Shown here: positions 24,898-36,500 of the stretch, piece by piece | How positions within the stretch are numbered: position 1 is the stretch's first letter | Layout: every line of letters begins with the position of its first letter | Program-made: the position numbers and the translations under genes | The notes under the pieces: generated by a model | Database searches by the model: none | The model's input: the letters and a program-made list of their open reading frames with translations, nothing else | Told to the model about the DNA's origin: nothing | Origin: Hermodice carunculata | Taxonomy: Eukaryota > Annelida > Polychaeta > Eunicida > Amphinomidae | Direction of reading: 5' to 3' | NCBI GenBank assembly: GCA_964020975.1 | Contig: OZ026613.1 | Location: 63,168,011 to 63,232,010, forward strand | DNA: 64,000 bases

Positions 24898-25056
24898 CAG
24901 TGGTTCCCCTCTTATAAGGTCACCGCAAGTGCACCAGAAATCTGGTCTTATGAGAGCGGGAAAGTAACAAAAATATCATACTTGATGCATGGAGAAGTGG
25001 TCTCTGTAGATGGGTAGCCTCTCATGAGGGGGGGCCTTATAAGAGGCGGACCACTG
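24898..25056 (+). mobile_element. CAGTGG MITE (TA-target type)
   Basis: Terminal repeats 'CAGTGGTTCCCCTCTTATAA' and 'CAGTGGTCCGCCTCTTATAA' (complement of the right end) lie 159 bp apart. The left flank is TA; the right flank is CA, probably mutated. Confidence 0.75.
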
Positions 25057-25111
25057 CAGTGTCTAAACAAACCAATGTTGCATACATCTGCAATGTTTCT
25101 GAACTCTGATG

Positions 25112-25346
25112 TTAACTCTTTCAGTGCCACATTTTAGACTTAGTCAACAGCTTTCCTCAACGGGCTTTGGGCACACCGAGGAAAGCTGTTGACCTGGACT
25201 ATTATATCTTATGTAACTACAGCCATGCTGGCACTTGAATGAAAGGTCTTTTTACATGGAACATGGATCTAGCACCCATATTATAATTCAGAGCATTTCA
25301 TTTTATGTAGTTCTACTCTGGTCACTGTGGGTACTGAAAGAGTTAA
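25112..25346 (+). mobile_element. TTAA-hairpin element
   Basis: 'TTAACTCTTTCAGTGCCAC' at the left and 'GTACTGAAAGAGTTAA' at the right. The stem 'GTCAACAGCTTTCCTC' / 'GAGGAAAGCTGTTGAC' is at 25143-25193. Confidence 0.78.
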
Positions 25347-25564
25347 TCCTTTCCCCTTGACTCGACAATAAGTCAACAGCTTTTTCCAGGGATGGAATGT
25401 GTGCCTAGCACCCAACCCACGCAGAGGAAACTGTTGCTATTCTGATACAGTTCATCTATAATCCTCATATTTCTTCTCTAATTCTAAAATTAATAAGCAA
25501 AATCTTTGATGCAGATGACAGCTGACCTCCAATCAGTTTTGGCTGAATTGTGGGTAAGGATTAA
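25343..25564 (+). mobile_element. TTAA-hairpin element abutting the previous one
   Basis: It shares its left TTAA (25343-25346) with the neighbouring copy. Ends are 'TTAATCCTTTCCCC' and 'GTGGGTAAGGATTAA'. An internal 'GTCAACAGCTTTTTCC' stem remnant is present. Confidence 0.65.
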
Positions 25565-26664
25565 ACAAGTGATATTTAAGATTCTAATCCTCACCTATAA
25601 TTCTGACAGCACACAGAAGGACATTACACTATCACAGTTTTAATTACAGAGGATGCATACCCACAGATTTCATCATGGCTCCATTAGTATTTACATTGAA
25701 TGACAGAAACAGACCTTTGTTATCAAGTCATCCTGCATTACTATTAACTATGGCCATCAGCAGTCCAAAAGTTAACTGTTCTTATGTATCCATGATACTG
25801 ATCAGACTACTTATCTTGCTAGGTTGTCAAGGCAACATAGTAAACAAAACATTTTCCTATTACTGGAAATGCTTTCCATTTGTGAACACAAACTTCACGC
25901 AGTTACCCAACAATTTTGCTTTTTGCATGATTAGTTCATGAATGAATATCTTTGATGTTTGTTCACAAGACTTTTTTTCTCCCACAAAATACATTCAGCT
26001 ACACGAAATGTTGTCGCTGAAAATTGTAAAGTCTTGTGTAAACACTGCACTCCATGGTGAATACCTGCATTCCACAGTAAGTCTAAAGCAGTTTCATTTT
26101 GAGATGCCTAATGACAAAAGTACTGACATTTGCTGCACAAATGTATGCTATGCATAGACATAGTCTGTTGTGTTGTCCCAGAACAATAAACGCTGTTGTA
26201 TCTATACTTGTGAATTAAGGCAGAGCAGACAATGTAATACTGAGCCAACTGGTTGTTTTATATACTGTAAAGAAACCTAGCCTCAGCCATCTACGGTCTT
26301 TGCCCAGTCTGTATATGCTTATGTTTTATATACTGGTTCAAATTTTTGTCACCATAGGGCAAAATCCTGGTTTTACGTGTATTACATTGATGAAAGCTTG
26401 CGTGTACCTGTGTCAGGACATACGCACACACTTCATTGTGATAACTGTGTAAGTTGATCAGTCAATTCTTGCTTCAAGGGGAAAAGGCCTGTGTAGAGAT
26501 ATGCCTTCCAGTGCTGAGACAACTTGGATGAAAACCAGCTGCCCAATGACACATGACCAAACTTAAGGCTAAGTGCATTACAAATGTTATTACATGACTA
26601 GAACATTTATGTTTCTGTTATTGGTCCAGTCACTGTGATACTTCAACCACATTTACTGACCATG

Positions 26665-27265
26665 CTTTCAGCCACCAATTGATGAAATAAGTTCATGGAG
26701 CCAGTCTCACACCACAGCCTTAGTCACCAATCCATGTAACCAGCCTCTGGAGTCAGTCCTTGACCATGGCTCGAGTCACCAATCCATGTCACCAGCCTGT
26801 GGAGCTAGTCCCTGACCATGGCTCGAGTCACCAATCCATGTAACCAGCCTCTGGAGTCAGTCCTTGGCCATGGCTCGAGTCAACAATCCATGTAACCAGC
26901 CTGTGGAGCCAATCCCTGACCATGGCTTGAATCACCAATCCATGTAACCAGCCTGTGGAGAAGTCCCTGACCATGGCTTGAGTCACCAATCCATGTAATC
27001 AGCCCATGGAGCCAGTCCCTGACCATGGCTTGAGTCACCAACCCATGTAACCAACCTGTGGAGCCAGTCCTTGACCATGGCTTGAATCATCAATCCATGT
27101 AACCAGTCCATGGAGCCAGTACCTGACCACAGTTTGAGTCACCAATCCATGTGACCAGTCCATGGAGCCAATCCCTGACCATAGCTTGAGTCACTAGTCC
27201 ATGTAACCAGTCCCTGACCATTGCTTGTCACCTATCCATGTAACCAGTCCATGAAGCCTGTCCAA
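26665..27265 (+). repeat. 52-bp minisatellite
   Basis: About 11 units of period 52, with consensus words 'GAGTCACCAATCCATGTAAC', 'CAGCCTGTGGAGCCAGTC' and 'CCTGACCATGGCT'. One unit is 51 bp and the last is shortened by about 15 bp. Confidence 0.93.
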
Positions 27266-29518
27266 ATGTCAGGACAAAAGCATGTGTGTGTACATTGATG
27301 CATCACCCAGCACAGGGTACTATACAATGTGGGATTTATGATACAAAGTTACATCGTGTCATATACTAAGACTCTAATCATGATTATAGTCTTTGGACTT
27401 TGGTAAGTTGACAGCTCTACGAAGCTGACGTCATCTCGGAACAATCGTCGTTCTTGGTGACACACTGGGGTCTACGACTCGCCAATTGATCCAACAGAAA
27501 GACTATTATGGGATAATACTCATTAAGCCCCACAAATACAGTGACAGCACAAGAATTGTTTCCAAGAATACCCTGATAAAGCAATTTCTCTCATTTTGCC
27601 ATTTGTTATGCATTTAATAAGCTTTCCACATACATACATACATGTACTGTAATTAGTGAACTGTGGATTTTGAATTTTTTCCCCTCGATAAACTATGAAA
27701 GTAATATGCCTTTGTGTTTAATGCACATTGTGACAAGCAGCATTTCCAGGTTAGTGAATGCTTTCTTGTACTATGTTAATATTATATGACATGTAGGAAC
27801 ACCAAAATTATACCAAGTACACATCTGTTTTGATATAAACATCTGACTAAAAGTCAAGAAGTAGACATCATCATCAGTGACCTACTTACATGCTTACACA
27901 CTTAAAAAAAAAAAGCCTGAAATAATGCCTTGTGAGTATATTTTTCTTTCCACAAGGGCATCTCAGAATCACTAGTGCTCAGCACCCAACCTGCACCAAG
28001 GAGAGCTCTTTACTTCGCCTCAATTCATGGGAGCATGGGTTAATTTGCATGGTGTTTCATACCTAGCCACAAATACACAGGCATCACTTTTCCATCATTA
28101 TTCTGTTTCCAGTGAACAATTCTTCCTGTTAAACTATGTTATCCTAAGATTATTTTATTTTATTTTCATTCTTTTGAATTACATTGGCAACAACTTGAGT
28201 AAACGGTAAAGCCAACTTCAGCTTTTTCTTGTTCTATCCCTAACACTTCAAATTTGTATCAAAACCATTATTTGATTTTTGTTTCAATGGTAAAATATTT
28301 CATTCCCAAAATAATTTCATTAAGAAAATACTGACCAGTCTTTTAATAGTCCCTGCCAGTTAACTAGATTTTTTTGATAAATGACTTCACGATGAGAACA
28401 TTGCATGTAAATAAGTTCCTATATAAGCTCAACTAGTTTGCCTGTGTGACATAAATGTTCATTCCTAGTAAAAGTTTCTTGCACAGGCAAATACAGCTCA
28501 TATATAATTCCATTAGTATACAATTCTCAACAATAATCTGACTACTTGATTTGAAGTAAATTCCACATCGTAATTTTGTCCAAATACACCCAATATACAC
28601 ATCACATTTCTAGCACACCAATGGTAATGTCCTGAGGCATTGGACATACATGTACTATGCACACTGCTCACCAGAGATTCTTGTTCAAATCTCCAAGCCA
28701 ATCAGATAAGACAGTGTCACTAGGTGGCACCATTCACTACAGCTTCCTAGTAACACCTCTTGAATCAATAGTACAACATCCTGGCACTAGAGCTACTAGA
28801 TGGCAGCACTCAAAAGAAGTTCCTCTGTGTACATCCCATTTTCTGAAGGACATAAAATGATGAGTGCAGAATATGAGGGATATCTATATGTACCTGTTTA
28901 TACACACTTGCCTGTCTAGTAACAACGAGAGCTTCACAGAAACTAATTCAATACCGCTGTACATCATGACACATGGTGATGATTACTTATATGTACAGAT
29001 TATAACAAGAACATATCCTTGTTTTGGGCATATACAACATGGCCACTATTGTCCACAGCCTCTTAATTTCAGGCTGCACTTTTTCCTCAGGCTTCAATTG
29101 TCGTTCCTTGCCTTTTTATTTTCAGTTTTTTTGCAATTATGCTGTGTGAAACTTATCAGATATGTAACTTTGCTACTAGCCATGTTGTCTGGCACACGTT
29201 GTTGAGGTAATCTCATTATCAAACTGTCTATGTGGTTCCAGCAAGAATCCATCACACTAATAACCAATCAGGTTTCAAAATGTCAACAATCTTTGTTGTC
29301 ACCAAATTTGCAGCTTGGCAAATCAAAGGCAGCACCTTATAAGGAGGAGTTCATCACTTTCACATCATGGGCAACAAGCAACAGTCTGTAGTTTATCCAT
29401 TTGGACACCAGAGTGCAGCACCTTACAATGAAGAAAACAGCAGCACCACATTGGAGGAACTGCAGGTCTGCACAGGCGAAGACCAATATACTGTTTCTGG
29501 TATGTTCATCAAGTTTAT

Positions 29519-29638
29519 CTACAAGTACGAGGACTCTTTTGCATAAGATTCAAACAGTTCGTGGAAGTCTGGAGGCTCCGACGACTGGGCACAAGGATGT
29601 ATTAAGAACTCCTGTCCTAAACCCGAAATGGGCTTTTC
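29519..29638 (-). CDS. SH2D4A: SH2D4-like terminal exon with stop
   Basis: The exon encodes E-K-P-I-S-G-L-G-Q-E-F-L-I-H-P-C and ends L-F-E-S-Y-A-K-E-S-S-Y-L then TAG at 29519-29521. It parallels human 'EEPITSLGKELLLYPC' and 'DYLELFE', with about nine extra C-terminal residues. The acceptor is ATGCTTTCAG, phase 0. The 3' UTR lies below 29519; a minus-strand AATAAAA-like signal occurs near 29110, but the real cleavage site is not known. Confidence 0.92.
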   Translation of the reverse strand, partial: EKPISGLGQEFLIHPCAQSSEPPDFHELFESYAKESSYL

Positions 29639-30506
29639 CTGAAAGCATAATATATATGTGTGTGTATAATATATGAAGTTTTTCAACACAAAACTATTAT
29701 TAAGAAACAGTGCTCACCATAGGTCACTTCAGCTGATTTCTATACACTTAGATGCTTTGCCAGAGCAAGATCATCAAGGTTTTACTTGCTCATGTTACCA
29801 CCAGAATATTAACAGAAAAAAAAAAAAAGATGGACTCCAAGTTACTATGCAGACATAAGCACCAAGACATCTTACAAACAAGCCTATCAGGAGGAATCTT
29901 GGCATAGGGCTGCACACATTAACTGTTAGATAATGCAAGATAATGCCACACAGCACTGTAAGTTTTTGTCATAAATAACTTAAGAAATACTTATCAAACA
30001 ATGTGACTGATCAACTCCTTTTACACAGAGTTGTATGATTGGTAGACTCACCCTATGAAAGTGAACTAGGTCTGATAGCTTGGGATGAGCAATCTGGTTG
30101 GTTCCAAAGAACTGGTAGCTGCCGTCGGATGTGTCAATAAGGAAATGTTTACACCTATCTGCAGCACGGTAAGATATGGCGTAACCCCATACACGTTCAC
30201 TGACACGCACCAGGAATGTACCAACTGGTTTCTCCTGCAGTAACACCTCTGCTTCTTGTCTTGTTATTATACCTAGAATGACAGGGCAGAAGCATGTACA
30301 TTTATATGTATAGTGAAAGGACTAAAATGACACCAAAAATAATTAAAATAAAATTCATTCTACTAGAAGCAAACTGTTTCAATACAAACAATTTATGATT
30401 TGGTAGTCATGATGCTTTATGAAGCTTAATTTTATTCCCTGCATTTGTAACTGTTTACCCAATACTGAAAATAAAGCAACGAATGAATATCATTTGAAGA
30501 TTACAA

Positions 30507-30589
<83 letters not shown>

Positions 30590-33500
30590 GAACATATCCT
30601 CTAGTAATTCTTGGTTAGCACCAGGATTTTAAAATTAATAGCCAAAATTCCAATTTTTCTAGAAAAGATCTACACACACTTGAAATTTGTAAAATTTCTG
30701 CACAAAAATGTAGAATTTCAGGGAAATTTTAGTACAGTAGTCATTTGTTACTTTTAATAGCCATTTTGAACTTGTAGTAATATTTGGCTATTTTCGCTAC
30801 TGCTAGTGCCAACATAGGTATAACTTGTCAGTTCACCCTTTAAGATTATACATTGACAACATCTTCCATTTGCTGTCACTTATTAACATGAGATGATGAC
30901 ATGAATAATCAAATGACGCTCAAAGACCACTTATTGTGTAACTTTCATGTTCATATATTTAAAATTCATCTATGACCAATTTACCGTGGAACCATGGAGC
31001 TATGTGCTGTGTCTTGGGGTCCATGCCAGCACCCCTGGGTTGCTCCACTTCCTGGAACCAATCAACAATCGCCTTCCTGCTGGGCGGGCGGGCAGGGCGG
31101 AACTGTAGTGGTTTATTATTTGCAAGATGATTTCTGAAGCAACAATTGCAAAACAAAACACACTTATAGGTAGTGAAGTGCATATTGGGTCCACATCTAC
31201 ATGAGTGGCATGATTTTTCTTGTGTCTGCATCTACATGTATGGGATGATATTTCTTGGGACTACATGGGTGACATACTGTATGTGTAGGCCTATCTTGTG
31301 TCCACATCTATATGGTAGACATGATATATCTTGCATCCATGAAGGCATAACAATTTACATCACTGAAGCACTCATGAAACAAGTTAATGAGTATTGCAGA
31401 GCAATACATAGTCCCCCGCTCGTCGCCCACGAGGTTGAATGGACTACTATATAGGGGTGTCACCTAGATGAAAAAAAAAATTAAAAGTATGGCACATGCT
31501 TAGATTAAGCTTCACATTTGTGTAAAATTTCATTAATCTAAGTAAAAGGACAAAAAAGTTATGGCCCGGACAAGATTTTGAATGGATTTCACAGTGACCT
31601 AGATTTTGACCTAGTGACCTACTTTTGCCATGTGACACAACAACTCCCCAGGTAGTTTTAAAATAATGAATTTGGTAGCTGTAGGTATTATAGTAAGGGA
31701 AATATGGCATGGACAAGGTTTTACATGGAGTTTACACTGTGACCTAGATATTTGACCTAGTGACCTAGTTTTGCGTCGTGACACACTTTTAGGTCACAAT
31801 ACATTATCAGTAAACTTTAATAACAAGAAGTCAAAATTTTTTAAGAATTACAGTAAGGACATGAAAATACTGTACATTTATGTATTACTGTCACCCAAAT
31901 ATTTGACGGACGGACGGACACATGGACGGTGCCCATTACCATATCCCCTCTAAGGTCTACCCACCATAAAAAAAATCAAAGGGCTGGCATCAATAATTTA
32001 GAAGATATGGCCCGGACAAAATTTGTATTGTATCTTGAGCTTGCTTAATGAACTTCGTTAATTAATTAATTAATGGAAGTAATTAGCCACACAAAACAAT
32101 GCGTATGCACACCTACTACCTAAGGTCTACACACCATAAAAAATTCAAAGGGCTAGCATTAATAGTTTAGAAGATATGGCCCGGACAAAATTTGTCTTGC
32201 TTAATGAACTTTGTTAAATAATTAATTAATGCAAGTAATTAGCCACACAAAACAATGCCTATGCACACCTACTACCTATGGTCTATCCACCACAAAAAAT
32301 TCAAAGGGCTAGCATTAATAGTTTAGAAGATATGGCCCGGACAAAATTTGTCTTGCTTAACGAACTTTGTTAAATAATTAATTAATGCAAGTAATTAGCC
32401 TCACAAAACAATGCCTATGCACAGCTACTACCTAAGGTCTACCCACCACAAAAAAATTGAAGAGGTAGCATTAATATAGGGAAGATATGTGCCGGACAAA
32501 ATTTGTTTCTGTATATTTACATATCGATCGGTGACCCAAATATTTGACCTAGTGACCTAGTTTTGCTTTAAGACACTTTCTTAGACTAAGCTTCACATTT
32601 GTGTAACATTTCATGACTCTAAGTAAAAGGACAAAAAAGTTATGGCCCGGACAAGATTTTTCATACATATGTATTCTGTGACCCAGATATTTGACTTAGT
32701 GACCTACTTTTGGTACACCATACACCTCTATCCTAGGAAGTACAAACACATTAAATTTGGTAGCTGTGGGTGTTATGGTGTTGGAAATATGGCCCGGAGA
32801 AGCTCCGGACGGACGGACAGAAGGACGCAAGGACGGACGGACGGACAGAAGGACGCAAGGACGGACGGACGGACGAGGTGCAAACCTATAGTCCCCCACC
32901 AAGTGGGCGGGGGACTAATTAACAGCCATGGGGCCAATGTGCTCACTAGTGGAAAAAGATTCACATGACAGAGAGAACAGGGTAGACTCAGTTGTTCTTA
33001 TCATTGAGAATACTGGAATTTTACAGATTATGTGCAGCCTAAAGACTATTGTGTTCCCTTGCCCACCAACATATTTCCGCCTGAGGAAACATTGCTTTAC
33101 TAAGCTAACAAGCCGCAGAGCTTAGGCCTATAATATATTAATTAGCCAGAGGGCTTTAGTTTTTATCTCACCTTTCTTAATTACAGATGATCTGAGATTA
33201 TACAGCTGTTAATGCTGCCAAAGTCGCTGCAGCATTTCCAACTGTTGTGTGTTGCCATCTACTGCACTAGCGTAATGAAATGTCAAGTCTGGCTGTTATA
33301 ACACACATTGTGATGTGATACACAACATGCCACCATAAACCATAATGTCAGTTACATGTGTGTTATTCAGCAGTCAGATTAGTCTCTCAAGGGCTGGATA
33401 AGCAATGTAACTGGCAAGACCAATGTTTGTGCAAACAAGTGGGCTTCCACATGCCTGATACAGTTTGCCTATATGTATGACTGTGATGTCAGCCAGCACT

Positions 33501-36500
33501 AGTTATTGAGAGAGACTAGATTGACCCATAGTTTCGGCAGAACAGTAGGGTCATTTGGCTGAAGTGTACTTACTTGGAAGGCTTGGTTGCTATGGGTGGT
33601 TTATCGTGCGCACTGTCCTCGTCAATCATGTCCATGATTTTACTTTCCGTCTTCACTGTGGACCTGCCGTCAAGGATGGACCGCCTGTGTTCCTCTCGTG
33701 CACGTCTTGCTATTGCACGTAATTGAGCTTCTGCTTCTTTGGCTTTCCTTTCTGTAGCATTCAATACAGGAATTTCATAAAAAAAATGTTTCAGTAGGAG
33801 AACTGTTCTACACAGCATACAATTAACTATACAGTGTACATGGGTGTGTGTATACATGTATATATATGGCACAAGGGCTTACACTTGCAAACTTTGGAAC
33901 ATAATTCCACTGGGAAAATACCAAGCAGATAAGTTTGAGAACACCAGGTGGCACCACTTACCAGGACCTCCAGTTTACACCTCTAAACTAAAAGAATAAA
34001 CAAGGATACTAAGGTCCCTAGGTGGCACTACAGTGGTCCCCCTCTTATACAGCCACCCCAAAGGCACTAGAAAAGTAGCCTCATAAGAGGGGTGGCCTGT
34101 CTTGAGGGGTAAAATACAATGAAAATGCCATACTTTCTGCATGGAGAAGTGGCCTTTGTAGAGGGGGTGGCCTCTCTTCAGGAGGCCTTATAGGAGGGGG
34201 ACCACTGTACTCACTCATTGTTCTTTTAAGCACATCTAATTGTGAATTACACTGTACTGTTCTCCACATTTAGGAGGATGTTTTTCATGATGACCTTGAT
34301 CCACTGACCTTGCTGTTGCCACTCCTCCTCCACTTTTTTAATATTTTCTTCCGCCTGCTTCTGGAACTCTTTTCTGGCTTCCTTGAAAGTAGTGTATATT
34401 TCTGTGGAACGCCTCCGCTTCAGTTTGTCTATCTCTTTGATGCTGCGCCGTCTCTCTACCTCTTCTTTCTCCTGATACAGCAAGACAACATAACAGATTT
34501 GATAATCATCAGACTCAGGTCTCAAGCTTCCCTAGCCCCAATTTGGTGCCCCAGGAAACTTGGGATATGCAATTTGCACATTTCATTCACATTTCAGTTC
34601 GTAACTTGCATGTCGCAATGCATGCAAGGGGTACTAATCTGTTATTTATCTCTGTCAAATACATACTCCTTTTCTTTTGTTTTAAGACATACTGCTAATA
34701 TCAACAATAAAAGATTGCCAGCTATCAGGAAAGTTTTAGTCTTCGTATACCACAGTGATCAGCGTAAATTACTCTTCCATCTTTCTGTTTTTTGTTTTTT
34801 TCTCTTTTTGCATTGAACCTTCTGTGTTATTCTGTTACACATTAAACTAATAAAAAAGACAACAAATCAACAAACACCTGAACACAACAAAGTGCAATTT
34901 CAATTGTACGTGACCAGATGATAGTCACTTTGGTTAGCAACAGTGAAGTGAAATGTGAAATAATCAACAAGGTGTAATTTGGTGGGATGTACCAAGAAGA
35001 CCTGCACTCTTAAAGCTCACCATTTGTTTCACGACTTTTCTCAGCATTTTTTTCCGCACACACAGTATACATTCAAACTCAACTGTGTTTAAAATGAAAA
35101 AGAAATTACGAGAATGTTTTATCTACTTAGTTTATGCAAATCTTTTGGAACATCCCATAGTTATTTTTTTATGGACAAAATGGATAGTGGAGGGGCTACC
35201 ATGCAGGCTACAAAAAACCAGTAGTCTGTTGAGGAGGGGGAAGAGCCCATTCCAACAGGCATGGTGGCCAGACCAATAACCCAACAATGGACCAGCAAAT
35301 CCTATAACTGATACGTACAACTTGTGGCGTCCATTGCATCTCATAAAGTAGTATACGTCTGCGTAGAGAGCCTGGGCCGGCTCCAATAACCTACAAGTCC
35401 AGTGGCAGTCACATTCCATAAGCACATGTGTTCAGCCTCATATGCACACCACATGAAAAACATACACTCTGACTCGGTCTGACAAGAAAGGCTGAACAAC
35501 AGACTGGCATCTGATTAGCCCTTCTCTGTCATCAGAGTCCCACAGTCAGACATTCTTCATAACAAAGGCTGCAGTGTCAGCTCTTCCTTAATAATGATAT
35601 TAATTTTGCAGAATATGATGGTCAGAACTACCTTAAGACCTCTTCAAAACAGGGTAAAAATACCATGACCCCTGGTGACCTTGAAAAAAGGATAAGGTTG
35701 CTGAATGTCCAACTTTGCCAAAAATCGAAAGTCAGAAGTCAAAAATCTTTTATTTTACCAGGTAGCTCTTACAGTAAAAACTGATTTCCAAAGAGGCCCT
35801 GACATGGAAACAAACACATTATTTATATGACTTACAAACTTCCAACGATTTAGTTCTGCAGTACAAGTTTCATGGTAGAATTTCAATTTGTTGAAAAGTT
35901 ATTACATCTGTGCGGGTAATATGTAGACAGAGCCATGCACACACAGACAGGACAACCACAAAATCTCATTGGCTGAGGGGGTAAAACTCAGCTTAAGTTC
36001 ATTTGGAAAAGCTTATGCATGAGAATGTCATAAGCTCTTCTTGAGATGAAGCCCTAGAATATAGGACTGTGGCTCTATCTAGAAAAGCTGATGTCCATTG
36101 TCTGCTATTTCAGGATGCTGGTTCTTAATTTCATTTAAGCCCTTCTAATACAAATGGTTCCAAAATTTGTCAAAATCTCCTTTGGGTCAGCTAGTTCTAA
36201 AAGTGGGCTTAAGCTCTCCCAAGAATTTAAATTTGGCTTCTGTAGTTGACACAGGTTTTTCTACAATACATGGATCTAAAATCTGGCAGGAGTTACTCTA
36301 CAAAGGGTGGTTCCACAATCTGACATGGGCTCTTCTTAAATGGGTGGCTCCAAAATCTGACAGACGATCCTCTTGACAACTGGTCCTAAATCTGACACAA
36401 GTTCCCCTCGAAATTGTTACACAGCAGATGTAACAGATTTCACATATTACACTCCACTTATGTTTCCACAACATTACTTGAAACACCCCATGGATGAAAT

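Larger units (their letters stand above)
22107..29518. other. Region between the two convergent genes
   Basis: I see no convincing exon here. It contains the 3' ends of both genes, five TTAA or TA elements and the 52-bp minisatellite. Several AATAAA words are present (for example near 26183 on plus) but cannot be assigned. Confidence 0.5.

Noticed and set aside
26665-27265. CRISPR-like array
   Set aside because: Units are contiguous 52-bp repeats with no unique spacers, in animal DNA.
31102-31102. CTACAG at 31103-31108 as acceptor of the SH2 linker exon
   Set aside because: It would put the exon out of phase with 33574-33751. The upstream TTGCTTCAG acceptor keeps the frame.
33570-33573. Reading the SH2D4 frame through to the TAA after the Lys codon as a protein end
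   Set aside because: The sequence AA|GTAAGT is a strong donor, and the next exon continues the family match in phase.
35132-35425. 97-codon minus frame between SH2D4 exons
   Set aside because: No family resemblance and no phase-consistent splice sites; treated as intron.
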